Shown here: one piece after another, positions 25,482 to 38,108 of the stretch
Position numbering within the stretch: position 1 is the stretch's first letter
Layout of the letters: the number at the start of each line of letters is the position of its first letter
Source of the DNA: Lineus longissimus
Taxonomy: Eukaryota > Nemertea > Pilidiophora > Heteronemertea > Lineidae
Assembly (NCBI RefSeq): GCF_910592395.1
Contig: NC_088318.1
Span: 13,082,349-13,146,348, forward strand
Direction of reading: 5' to 3'
DNA length: 64,000 nt
Translations under genes and position numbers: made by a program
Notes under the pieces: model-generated
Told to the model about the DNA's origin: nothing
What the model saw: only the letters and a program-made list of their open reading frames with translations
Database searches by the model: none

Positions 25482-28400
25482 TTTGTCAGCGAAAAGTAAA
25501 TCCCAATGAAATATGATGCAAAAACAGACTCAGAGCTCATGAGCTGCTTGAAAAGTTTTTAAAACTTAAAATTCAAGATCTTCTGCTTCAAAGTTGGAAC
25601 TAAATAGTCACAGGTTTCTTCTTCAAATGTTGTCGTCAAGTTGAATGATTATTTCCAAAGATGTGTCAGTGTTTCTGAGAAAAGAACTGTCGTCTGCTAC
25701 GAAGCTGTTGAATCATACGCGTGACGTGAGATGAGGAAGAGAGAGTGAACCATTCGACTCCAGAACATCTGATCAACTGCTGCTCTGTCAGTCTTCGCCT
25801 CTGTTTACATCTGGGCCAGCCTCTCTCGGATGAAGATGGTTGGGGGCTGGCTGCAGGAATTAGGCGCACTTCAGATTGACAGATCTAATCTCTGGTCATT
25901 AGACGAGTCCACTTATCTCGGGAACATAGGTAGCAAAACAAGGAACAACAAAGCAACTTGTAGTAACATTTCACTTTTTGTCCCTTCCAAAACTTATTGG
26001 ATCGTATTAAAAAGCAAAATTACGAAACACTCGGCATTTCTGAATGATTTCATGATAGTTTTCACCGTAGTTACACCCTTTACACCCCTCAATTTGGATT
26101 CGATACCTCTGCTGCAAGATTGAGTTTATCGCAGGAGTGTAACTTATGGGTATAGGCTGGGAAAAGTACCACCCACTTCTTTGCAGCGTTTATGATAGGC
26201 AGGAGAGAAAATTGATTAACTCAGGCATGCCGGGAAGATTCCACCTCCGACGGCTTCGGACTCATTGAATAGTGGGATGATGTTTTTTTATTTCTCTACT
26301 TCAGAGGTACATGTATTTTTGAATAAATTATGACGACATTTGTTGAATGAAATTCATCCGTATAATTTTGGATTTCATATTGTCACAAAAGATAATTTTT
26401 TGATACTTTTTTGATAGCGCTTCCGTACAGTGATGCAGTGGAAATACATTTATTGATGAATTGGATGAAAATGAAAACACTCAACCATTCTCATTCCGCT
26501 TAAAGTTTGCCAAATTTGAAAACAAACTTTCGGCCAATGCATTTGATTTTGTCTGTGGTTCACGTCTAGTCAGCCACTTAAAGTGCTTGCGAGATACTTT
26601 CATCTTTCATCTCTTCGTTACATCGATAAAATGATTTTCCTGGTGAAAAGCACAAATTCGTTGAAATTATTTGGATGAGGCATTGGCCTTATCCGCTCCC
26701 CCTAATTGTGAGGCGTCCCGTATCTCCATGCTGGGATACATCTAAGGTATTGGTAGTAAACGATTGTATATAAAACATGGCATCGTGTGTGTTTATACGT
26801 CAAGGACCACCCAAATAAATTGCAACGAAAATACAAACAATTTATTCCTGGCAAAATATGTATGTAATGGGCCGAGACGCTCATGTGTCTAAGTTCAAAT
26901 CATCGTTTCGCAATCAGCTCCGAGTCCGTAGATATTTTACTGAATGCATTAAACGCCGTGCAGAAGCACGAGTAATTATAATCGCTGCGATGTGCAGTTT
27001 TGTAAACCCGATCAGGAGAAGCTTGGTGTACCATGAATTACTCTGTCCTCCAGAAAAAGGAATGGCTTGGTGCCTATTTATCATAATCAATTGTTAAGCG
27101 TAGAGACAAACACCAGCGTTAGCTCAGCTAAGCGAATCATTATCTGCAGGGGTGCCTGTAACGAAATCCACCCCGCGTTTGTCTAGGGATCGCATCGTAG
27201 CCGAAAGCAATGTGTGATGCCTATCCCCTTGAAGTGCATCTTCTATTAACATGCAGAATATTCTCCGCAGAAACTTTGTCAAATTCTCTATCCGATTCAA
27301 ATTGTATGGATTAAATCTTTAGTTTTGGTCACTTTTTAACGGCAGATATATCTCTATTGCGAAATACAACGCTCAAAGCAATACGTTACAAATCGCGCAG
27401 TTGTCCGGTCAGAACAACAGGCACAGCTACACGGCAGTGGATCGGTCAGGAATTTTTTCGGCAGACGCTGCGAATATCGTCCAAATTATTTGAATTTTAT
27501 GGTCAGGAGCAAATAGGCTATTTCATAGCCTTTCAGTACATCAAAGTGGACTACGATGATGCGAAATGAAGCTCTCAAAGCAATACGTTTTACAAATTCG
27601 CTTGGTACGTTGACGGACACTCGCGGTGAAGATCTGGGTGGTACGGCAGCCAATGTCAGGATTTATTTCTTAAACTCCCCTCCATAAACTTTAAATGATT
27701 CAGACTGTATTGAATAAATCTTTCGTTTACAACAACTTTCAATTGCGGATCCATCTCGATTCCAAAATACAACGTTCAAAGCAATATGATACAAAGCTTA
27801 GAAGAAAACGGACAAAATCACTTCTAGTGTACCAATCGGCCTATATTTCGTATTTATGTGAAACTTGGTGATTTTTTAGCAATGGGAACACTACCAGTCA
27901 CAAAATTCAGGGAAATTTCAGTTAAAATACCTATCGGAAAACTTTGTCTGAAACTTCGCCCAAAACTTTCGTGGATAACGTGTATATTTGAGAACTACAA
28001 CGATTACCAGTGTACGTTGGGTTCCGATATATCAGGCGTCACTCCCAAATGCCTCAACCAGAATTGGTTCGGGCATTTGGAAGTGTAAGCCTGACACACG
28101 GTTCATATATTGTGTTGGTCAAATACATGTTTGTAGTTTGTTTTCAACACTTTTCAGTTGGAGATGCATTGGCCTACATCAATCTGGTGCCAAAACTTTC
28201 TAACAGCAGGCCTCCGATTGGGTGCACAGCTATACAGTGGAAGGGTGTGGTTCGGCAGCCGTCTATATTGCAGATCTATTTCTTTGAAGTGAGCCGAGGA
28301 TGAGGTTCTGTTACGTCTAAATGATGCCTCAAAATCCCGATAAGTTGCAAAATCTCTTCGTACCTGCCTTAATTGCCATCTTAAACTCCGCAGGGCTCAC

Positions 28401-31400
28401 CACCAAAGGTACTATAACCCCTTTGTTTGGAAAGATAAGGTAAGATAAATTACAAACTGGCATGTAATTTATATCTTTGCCATCTCTGTACAATGTAATC
28501 TCTCACCGCAAGTTAGAAAGTAAATGGAAAATTCCTGTTCAGTCCTCATCGCGAGCGCTCGGGGGCCAGAAAACGAGGGGGCACTTCATTTTGTTAGTAA
28601 ACAAAGGGGGAACAAATAACGCACATTTTCTCGCGATAACGTTGGAACAGGCAGCATTTGTTGGTTTCGTTTCAACAAATATGGGCCAGAATCTATAGCT
28701 AATTATATTGAGATACTGTACAAGTATGCAGATTGATATTCGGCAAAGTTAAGGAGAAATTTTGTGTTTTTCGATCAGAGTTGCACGTGCAGACGAGAGC
28801 CGTCTTGAGATGGTAAATGAGATGCGCGCGCCGTCAGATTGAGCAGGTGAATGCGATGTTTAATTGGGGAGTAAACATCCCTAGAACTTACCTCTGAAAG
28901 ATCGAACAAAAACTTGGACATAAATCAGCCGCGAGAGAAACATGTCTGAGTTGTGGGAACTAGGATTTTAGGAAAGAAATGCCAGTGAGTGATGTTTTTC
29001 CCTTCTCTTGATACAAGTTCCCTGCAAAAACAACATCCCTCCCAAGAATCAGTGTCGGTAACTCTGGGAAGAACAGCCGAGCGCTGGGCAATAGGGGAGA
29101 ATTTGAGGCATTAGGGTTTGGCCGTTTCCGGTGCATTCTTTAGGAAAAAAGAAATGTGCAAGAGCAAAGAAGGTACATACCCTCAGGTAATCGATGGCTG
29201 TGATGTTACGAATTGAAAACTTGCAATCATACACGAATCAATAGAATAACGTTTTAAAATTTTACTGACGGCGAAAAGGGATGCGGATCATTCCAGTGAC
29301 AGTTTACCGTATGATCTATTGACCCGTACGACAATAATTTATTCAAAAACACAAAATGTGCACATCCTTATGAAATCACGGTGGTTTGGGGTTTATTTTG
29401 TTGGAAATGTTAATTTATTTTGTGTGAATGTTGGTACAATGTATATTCAACCGTTGGTAGTAAACGGTATAGTAAAGTTGTACAGTGGTTTGTTTTCTTT
29501 TGGTAAACGATTGTAAATAATATATTCCGCTAGTCCAAATTGTATACTATGGACGTAAACCCGCGATGATGGAGCAGCATTTTCCTGGGAGCATGCCGCA
29601 TCTTTATTACGGTCGATAGGCCTTAAATGTAGGCTATGATAGAACCAATATGTGGGGTGGCCAAATTGACGGTATAGAGGTTTGCGATGTCTCAAGTTTT
29701 CATCTTGGCCCTAAATGTATTGACATTGCTCAGCTTTCAGACAACGTGCGTCAATGAGCGGAGGCCACGGAAGCAATACCGCTTGAAGTTCAGTATACAC
29801 GATATGCAACTTATTAGATAGTTGAAACTGTTATTTTCAATCGCGGGCTGGTATGGGGACACCAAGCCAATGTTACACTTTGCGTCACCCAATCCTCGGC
29901 TTGGCATCTTACCCTCTGAATATAAGAAGCCTAAGCAAATCCAAGTTTTGGTTGGTAAAATGGCATGGGCCCTGTGATACAACGTCCTAAAAGCAACTAG
30001 GCTTTAACCAATGATATTGATGGACTCGGTGGGTGGCCCAGCACCCAAGCCTTCGGGCTAAACTGCCAGCGCAAAATTAGCACAAGAACAATAATGCCCT
30101 CATTCAAGTCCCCGTCACTGATATCAGATAACCTTCCATCAAAAAATAAGTGCTAAGTGCGTAGTGGTGAGCATAAATCTTTTGTGGAATGTAAGAATCG
30201 GTGAGATTCCCGGCGGACCTTCAGATATAGGCCTATATACACCTTTCCAGAAATGGGGCGCTGAGTGTCCGAAATAGTGATGTCATAAGGGGAAACTAGG
30301 CCTTATGGTGGAGGGACAAAGGAGATAGTCATGGTTGACCAACACACTTAAATGCCTTTAATCACGGACAAGGGGGGAAAGTTAGTTCCAATGCAAGCCA
30401 CCAATTTCGGGAAGCATGTATACCATTCTCGAGTCTCGCTTGTGCACCGACATTTGAGACGTGCGTATAATGGTCTAACGACAAATCCTGAATTCACCAA
30501 TTTTCATCATGGTGGACGAGCTTTCATCGTAATGAATTCCAAATCTGCACCATGGTCATCGTTGTAAAGGCTACAGTGGTGATTTCCTGTAAAGGTCACG
30601 GATGTAGGAGAAGAAGGACACGCATTTTCCCAAAGGGTAGCTTATGGTTTAATCTATTGGTGGTATCAATGAAGAATTCATTATTTGTTCTTGGTGGTAT
30701 ATATCTGCAGTTTGTGATTCCCCATTCGTTACTCTTGGGCCACCCCATATATAGACATTTTTGAATATGTTGGCACTTGGCAACTGATGTAATGTTTGGC
30801 TCAGATGACGTATTTATTTTGCGGTTGTGGTTAGCCTGGTAACCTGGCCTTGATCGCGGGTAAGCGGAAGTGAGACCAGGCCAGGAGCCCAGACAATTTT
30901 TTAATTTTTTGCACAGCGCCATCTACGTAAAAATAAGTAAACTAAATGCAACATCCGACCGATCTACTCTATAATGATGATAATTGTGAAGTTGAGTTTT
31001 TTAATTGTTTAGACAATTTTCGAATAAGTAAGAATATCATTATATGTTCATAGCTTTTTAAACGTAACCAAATAATCTTTAAAATGAGGAAAATTATTCG
31101 AAAAAGACCTATATGTGTGATGTACACATATCTCTGCAACACTTTTAAACATGTCCAAGCTTGTGCAATGTTTTGATTAATAAAATCTGCTTATCCATGC
31201 GATTCATTTATACTTAGTCAGCGAATTGGTGGTGGTTTGACAGTTGAAGTGAAGATGGTGTTAAGGACGTATGGTAGAGTGATCGATTTGCTGCGATCAG
31301 TCCGTGAGCACCGGTTTATTTTTGTTTGTCAAAAAGTCTTTGTTTTGGAAATGACTTTGCTCTGCTTTGCATTTTGTACGTGATATGTAGGACTAGACTA

Positions 31401-32361
31401 GTCCTACATCATCTTACGTAGACCGATGTGATCACTACTCTACAAATAGTAAAAATGTTCATGATTCCATTGATTTCACCATTATGTCACCAGTCTCAGT
31501 CGACGATTCGTAATTCTCATTGACAACATTTATTGATTTAAACAACTAACTAACTAGGCCTAGATCCGTCAATAATTGACAATTATTGTCTGAATTGACC
31601 TCGTGTCCAGGCTTGGTCGCTGTTCATTTTATTCAGCTGACAGTAACAGTGCACCTGAGCCCGAGGACGAGCGTGTTAGTAATGTTGATTGTTATAGTAA
31701 AATCCAGTTCCAGGCATTGAACTATTCCTGGATAATTATCGTAGGCTCTTTACCATATAGGTAGGTGGTAGGCCTACAGGCATATCCGGCAAGGAGTGAT
31801 GAGTCTATAGGACCAAAGGGACAGTTTTCCCTGGCAGGTCAAGTATACATGTACTCCTTCTTTTCGTTCGGGGTGGAAGTCTGCTTTAAATGAAATATTC
31901 TCACCTCTTCAGAGCGATTACTTGGACTTGGCTGCAATGCAGAAAGGTTTACAGTAAGTTTTCCACTCATTTTGTCGACTGCTTGAGGTTGATGCAGCAG
32001 TGTATCACTGTATGACCGTCACATACTGCTGGTTGCTGTGAAGATCAAAATGACGTCAAGAATGGAGACAAAGTTGGACATCATGTCTCCGTCGGAACAA
32101 TGCAGTACCCTAGTATTACCATCACTCCCAGTCCCATCCCAGCGTCACATAGTGGCAGCCATATTTTTATCCTCACCCTTATTGGCCTAGGAGGCATTGA
32201 CAAGTCAAATTGGAATGTTTATTGTATCTCTGCCTTGTAAAGCATTTATTCAGTTGAACCAAAATGTCACAGTTTAAAAATGATTTATGGGTTTCTAGTC
32301 TTGGAAATATTGGTTATCTACATTTTTTTTACAATTTTAATCATCTTTCTGTCATCTCTAG
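25482..32361. other. Shared upstream region of FoxF and the kinase gene
   Basis: The two genes are transcribed away from each other, so promoters of both should lie here, along with the unidentified 5' exon or exons of the kinase. No exon could be assigned. Apart from a degenerate repeat block at 27.29-28.28 kb I see no mobile element. A minus-strand donor-like TTTCAGAG/GTAAGT near 28.89 kb could belong to a FoxF 5' untranslated exon, but nothing else supports it. Confidence 0.5.
27291..28280. repeat. Degenerate repeat block
   Basis: Related segments recur in the same orientation. AAATACAACG(C/T)TCAAAGCAATA occurs at about 27362 and 27762, with the ~90 bp before each copy also alignable (GATTCAAATTGTATGGATTAAATCTTT against GATTCAGACTGTATTGAATAAATCTTT in part). 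CTCAAAGCAATACG recurs alone near 27573. GCACAGCTA(C/T)AC, an AGTGGA and a CGGCAG recur at about 27421 and 28228. The period is about 400 bp and divergence is high, so this is an old duplication of unknown origin. Confidence 0.55.
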
Positions 32362-35300
32362 GTTGCAGTGGAAGGAAATATTGGTAGTGGCAAGACAAAT
32401 ATGCTCAGGTATTTTGAATCAAACCCATTCTGTGAGACGTGGACAGAGCCAGTCAACAAGTGGAGGGATGTGCAAGGTCACAATGCCCTAGTGAGTTTGG
32501 AACACTGCCTTAGTAGAACTTGTAGTTGATTGATAAATGTTGCCCTTTATTGAGAAGTGTACTGATTGCAGCGATCCACTCAGTTTGAAAGATAATGTGA
32601 TGACCAGAATTGCAATTTGCTGTGCATTTTCAAGAGGAATATGAAAGGTAACCCTGATGATTTGCTAATTGTAGTAGACACTTCATTTTCTGAATATTTG
32701 CACACCCGAGTCTGGCTTCAAGTGACACATTGAAGAAGCTTAGCAGTTGAAAAAAATCTGTTGCAAGTAGTCATTTGAACTACATGGTATCTGCTAAAAA
32801 CTTTATCGCTCTTTTGATGTGTGTTTCAGGCCATGATGTATCTAGATCCTCACAGATGGAGTCTCACATTCCAAACTTATGTCCAGCTTACAATGTTGCA
32901 GACCCATACCCAGAAACAGGTCAGTAGATTTGACTCTGGAGCAGATCCAGGAGTGAAAGAGGGAAGTTCACACAAAAATTCTGTTCAGATTCAATGATTT
33001 TTTCAAGCAAGGGGGTGCGCAACCAAGAACTGACTATGTTCCCAATTCCGATTCATCCCTGTAGTATCGTGTCATGGTAAGATGATGCTGTCACTGAACT
33101 GATTTCTCATTCATAAGTTCTTTTGTTTCAGTTCAAACCAGTCAAACTTATGGAAAGATCAATATACAGTGCCAAATATTGTTTTGTTGAAAATTTACAT
33201 AAAGGGTAAGTGAGATTCAGTGTAGTTGCAATACTCACTAATACAGTAGAACCTCCCTCAGCGGACACCTCTGCCAGGCGGACACCTCTACATAACGGAC
33301 ACGTCCGGCCAGTCCCGATTTTTTCTAAGTCATTTCCAATAACAAAAACCTCTGTACGGCGGACACCTCTCTATTCCGAATTGCGGACAGGGCGATAGCC
33401 AATTTTTGGTCAAATTCCCTCCCAATTACGGACAGTAGGCAAAAACAATGGCTTCCCGCTTGCGCTTGGAGAGTCAAGTAGGCCCGACAGGTGTGATATT
33501 CGCGCAATTAATCAACGTAATTACCCCATGGCATTGTGTTTTTGTATCCTAATTAAGCCGCGGCATTGGCATTGTGTTTTTGTATCCTAATTAAGCCGTG
33601 GCATTTGTTTACTCATCTTTTCAACTAATCACATAGGCCTTTTGTGTCTACGGACACTCATAAATCCACGCGGTTTTGTCAGTGTTGCGGCGAATATGCG
33701 TTAGTAGAGAAATTAGAAAAAAATAATTATTTATCAAAGGTGGCTGATGGACAGAAATTATGGTGTTTTTTCACACATTATGACATGTCGAGGAGATTTT
33801 GCAATAAAAGGGGCACCTTTTACTAGAGAGATTATTCACGCTCTGAGTTCCAAAGTAGCTCACGTCATTCAACGCAACATCACAAGCAAATACCGATCAG
33901 CCAACAGGTTTAAAGTTTCTACGCTAGATGTTGACACAGAGAAAACCAAGACCTGCAAGGCGGGAACTTCAAATCCACCTATCGGACGATTTGGCATAAC
34001 CTCTCTATTGCGGACACCTCTCTATTGCGGACACCTGGGCCCAGTCCCATGGGTGTCCGCAATAGAGAGGTTGTACTGTACCTGTGAAAAATCATCAATA
34101 CAGCATTCTTATTCCAGGACACACTCAGTACAGTGCTTTTGCGTGCCTACCAGCTGAAGTATTTTGGACTGCCCTTAATATCTGATATAGCAGTGAAGAC
34201 TTTGCAGTGTAAAAGGCAGGCTGTTTTGTGGTTGCTACTTTTTGATAATTTGCCCTTCTTTGTGGCTCTCGGACCATACAGGTAAAAAGAAATTATACTA
34301 TAAAAATCGCTGAAGTATGTTCTCTGTTCGATTTCAGTGGTGTTATGCCAGACATGGAGTATATTGTTCTGACAGAATGGTTTGACTGGATCTGTAGAAC
34401 ACAGGATGTGCATCTTGATCTTATAGGTAGGGACTGTTTAAGGCTTACCCTTTTCCACCACACACACACACACGTATTCCTAAAAGGTCTATTTTTGTGG
34501 GTTTAAGAATGGCAAAATTGGCAAAATTTGGATGATAACAAGAGAATTTGTCACTAATATTTATAAGTTTGTTCAACATCAAAAAGTGAGACACTCATAA
34601 AGCCAGTCACATTAAATATGCCTAGAAACCGACACCTCCCAGTTAAACTTAGGCTTAAGTAAAACTTAAACTGAAGTTCAATGTAAGAGGACATAGTACT
34701 CAATTACTGTTATTGAGCCTATTCAGTCTTGATGAATGCCATTTCTAGTATACCTCAGGACCACGCCAGAGACTTGCCTGGAGAGAATCCGAAATCGAGG
34801 GAGAAAGGAAGAAAAGCCAATTCCTATAGTAAGTATAGAGAGCGCTTGTTTTGGGATGTATTAGTGTCTCTTGGTCACCGTACACCTGAAGTCTTATTTA
34901 TTTTGTTCTGGAGCATAGCTCAAGCATAGACGATGCTCTCAAAACTTCACTTTCAGTGACAAACATTTTGTTATTAAAAGGAGACAGAATGTCATGTTTC
35001 TGTATACACTTGACTTCATGAGCAGAGGAAAAATGAGACAGAATTTTATTGTGTCAGTATACACCTTACTTCACCTGCCAATATACATTTTCAGGATTAT
35101 CTCAAGAAGCTGCACGATCTTCACGAAGAATGGTTGATCAGAAACAAGCAATACATTCCTGCACCAGTGCTGGTAGGTATTCGCGAAGCGAACGAATCAA
35201 AGTATATCTTTAGCTGTAATCAGATTGTTGATTCCATGTTATCATATCAATGTGGTCAATTAAACTTAAGTTCCTGGTTTTGTCCTTACAGATTCTTGAT

Positions 35301-35384
35301 GCAAATGCAGATGCGGCAACAATGCAACAGGAGTTTGAAGTTCACAAAAGGAGAATCATGTGTGGTGTGTATCATGATGATTGA
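32362..35384 (+). CDS. TK2-like deoxynucleoside kinase, seven exons, 5' exon missing
   Basis: This enzyme phosphorylates deoxynucleosides with ATP in the salvage pathway. Exons: 32362-32490, 32830-32919, 33132-33205, 34338-34426, 34749-34828, 35095-35172, 35292-35384. All phases agree (0,0,2,1,0,0), giving 210 residues plus a TGA stop. The P-loop is GNIGSGKT at residues 5-12. The catalytic-site ERS motif is in [12 protein letters not shown], the substrate-site segment is VLTEWFDWI, and the LID is [15 protein letters not shown], followed by [15 protein letters not shown] as in TK2 and insect dNK. Family members have about 230-265 residues, so some 20-50 N-terminal residues, including any mitochondrial targeting signal, lie in an upstream exon I could not identify. 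It could be mitochondrial (TK2) or a broad-specificity dNK; the sequence shown does not decide. Confidence 0.9.
33244..34078. mobile_element. Non-autonomous pogo/Tigger-like DNA element
   Basis: The ends are inverted repeats: CAGTAGAACCTCCCTCAGCG on the left and, read inward from the right, CAGTACAACCTCTCTATTGCG, both running on into GGACACC. TA dinucleotides flank both ends (33242-33243 and 34079-34080), as expected for TA target duplication by the Tc1/mariner superfamily. Variants of the GCGGACACCTCT motif recur inside near each end, and a ~36-bp tandem duplication lies at 33535-33605. No transposase survives. It sits in the intron between kinase exons three and four. Confidence 0.75.
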
Positions 35385-38108
35385 CAACATTCCATGCTGG
35401 TCAATGAAACATTTTATTTAATACCCACTGCCAGGTTTGGGACCACGTTGATGAATCTTGGAGATACCGGCTCCTACTCTTGTTGATAAAACTGGACTCT
35501 CTGTCAACACTTGGTCAACTCTGGGTTAACTAGTTGTATCTGACATTAAAAATGCAATGAAAGTGTTGGATTGCATGTTACACATCAACTGGACTTTCTT
35601 CAAGTACATGTACAATAATTGTGCCATGATTCAATTTTGACAAAAATGCCGATAGAACTAGGTAACACTGAGTTGACGAAGTATCTGTGTAGAAGTTTGT
35701 GGACAAATCTCATAATGAAGTGGCCTTACACATGTTTCTGGCCTTAAACACGAATAGGTGATAAAAGTGAGTGCTGGAGAATTCCAGTGTGGAGTCCCAA
35801 CCATGTCATTTCAAGTAGTGTTGTTGCATTTCTAGTCATGTACATGTACATGTATGATGTATAATTTCAGGGTTTGGTCTGGGAACAAATAATTTTTCAG
35901 TAGAGGCTAGTTTAATTGTAAGGCCTTGTGTTGGGTTTGCTGGAGAACTACAGAATCTTAGAAACAGATTTGCAGTGAAGAAGCAGTGTTTGACATATTA
36001 TCTCCTCCTTGGACAAACTTTTGATCAGAAGGCAATTTAAAAAGACCATAGTGTGTCCCTCCACGTTAGCGTTCAATGTGGCATAAAATATCCAAGGCCT
36101 TGAGCGTGAAATCTTGCAGGGCACCCCCAATATGGCCACAAGGTCTTTATGCCGTATTCGTCTTGTAGTCTTCTCCCAGAAAGGTTGACCTGGTTGACGG
36201 GGGTTCATCCAAGCATGGACAATTCAGTCTAAGACCAACCTTGATTCTGTTTGCTCAAAAGGACTGTAGAGTAGGACCAGGCTAAATATGGATGTGTTCA
36301 TTTTGAAATTAGGGTTGTGAGCTGTAATTGAGCAGTTAAAGGGTTTATTCAAATATTATTCCAGTATTTACTCAAATAGCCATAACGACTTTGAATAATT
36401 TACTGCCACTCTTAGTGAATTAAATTTCTACAGCATAATTGAAACCTTTTTTAGGTATGATGTGTAATATTTGTTGAAAATTGTTTGTAATGTTTTACTT
36501 CTTCTTCTAATTCTCTGATTTATTAGCAGTACAGTAGCTGTTTAGATGAAATCAAATTTTGACACCCACCGACCAGTCTCAAAGTCATTCCAACTGATAG
36601 CAACGTATCACCTGTGGTGAAATGTGTAATGTGTAACCTTGATACCATAGTGAGGTCATTATAAAGAAATTTGATAGTGTCAACAAAAGTCAGATGTTTC
36701 GACATGGTGTTGTTCAATTCATGAAGTGATTACAAATTAGTCCAACCTGACATTATCAAAACCAACTGCACCTCCTACTGACCTTGCTTCACCTTGAAAT
36801 TAAGTGATCACAATACATTTACATTTATGAACATAAGGTGAGTATAAAAGTATATTGGTAAACTGTTATTCTCAGTGTCGGTAATTTTTAGTTTTAGCCA
36901 AAGCCTGTAGGCTGTAGTTCTTCAGCTTGCTACAGGATTTGCCACATCTAGAAGATGGAAGGTGCATTCCACTTGATAGTTGTTTCTGCTGTTTTCAGTT
37001 GTAGGTTGGATTAGCTCTCGAAGGGAGAATATAGGCAGAAGCTAGTGGGTCAAATTAGAAGCCCTGGGGGGACTATTATGAACAGTTTGGGGAATGGGTC
37101 ATGTTTGATTCAAAGATTGATATATTCATTGAACAAGCTGAGTTTCAATGTTCTTTTGAGATAAAAGAGACCCCTATTGGTGACATTTTGTAACTTGATC
37201 TGATCTACCTGGCTACTGCCTAGACTCCTCTTGAGTTTTATGACAATCTTTTACTAGTATGTGGTTTTGTATTTTTGTATGAGATGTGTAAATTGCGATG
37301 TACTCAGCAATAAAAGTTGGAAAATAACTTTGAGTCTGTTTGTTTTTTGACAAGACAGAGGGGTACATTTAAAGGGACAACTTGGGCATGAGATATGTTT
37401 TTTTTTCAAGCAAAGATAACTTCCAGGGGGACGATGTCTTCTCTAAACAGTGTCATTGAAAACCATCAAATTGCCAAAAATACAGTTTGCATTCTCCCAT
37501 CTTCCATACTCTCAGGCTAGTTCTGATAGCAATGGCACATAACAGCGGAACACCCCTACAAAAGGCTTTGGGCTGCGTGGGAGGGTTTTCGTATGAATAG
37601 TGTGGAGATATCAAGTAATAAACACACACATGGACGTGACAATCTTTCCAGTTTAATATAGCAGTATCAGAATTGATAAAAAACAACAATAGCGATGTCA
37701 AGCTGAAATTATACTTCATGGCACAATGCAGAAGTCTAAAATAAGCAATGTCAAGAATAGTAAATGAGTTCTTCCTTTGACTGAGAGGCCTACGAATCAT
37801 GATAATTGTATGACCCATGCCAGTACAGTATGACACACCGCGGTATCTGTGAGAGATATCTTGGTTTGTCCATACTTATATTAGCCTAATACTCTTCGAC
37901 TCGATGTAGGTATCTTCTCCCTTAATTGGCTACCGGAATTGTAAAATGACGTTGTGGATGAGTAGATGAAAAAGTTCTGGATAGCAATAGTAAAAATTGG
38001 TTCCCACACTAAAGAGGCTGGTCACTTCTGCGTATAGTGTCGATGTTGTTTCACCAAGCAAGCAATCAGGGCCGCATAGACAAGATGGTAAACTCTCCTT
38101 GATTTCAT
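35385..38108. other. 3' untranslated region of the kinase gene and intergenic DNA
   Basis: No coding sequence is visible. The first 1.9 kb may be the kinase 3' untranslated region, if the poly-A signal near 37.31 kb is used. The rest separates it from the convergent secreted-protein gene. Confidence 0.5.
37309..37314 (+). terminator. Poly-A signal, probably of the kinase gene
   Basis: AATAAA is followed within 30 bp by a GT-rich stretch (GAGTCTGTTTGTTTTTTG), a usual downstream element. It is the best such site I noticed after the kinase stop codon and implies a 3' untranslated region of about 1.9 kb. Confidence 0.4.

Noticed and set aside
31257-32190. Candidate first exons of the kinase
   Set aside because: The starts at 31257 and 32050 lack a donor in the phase required by the exon at 32362, so I did not annotate either.
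33747-34157. 136-codon frame in the kinase intron
   Set aside because: It begins inside the Tigger-like element, runs past its right end, and does not resemble a transposase.
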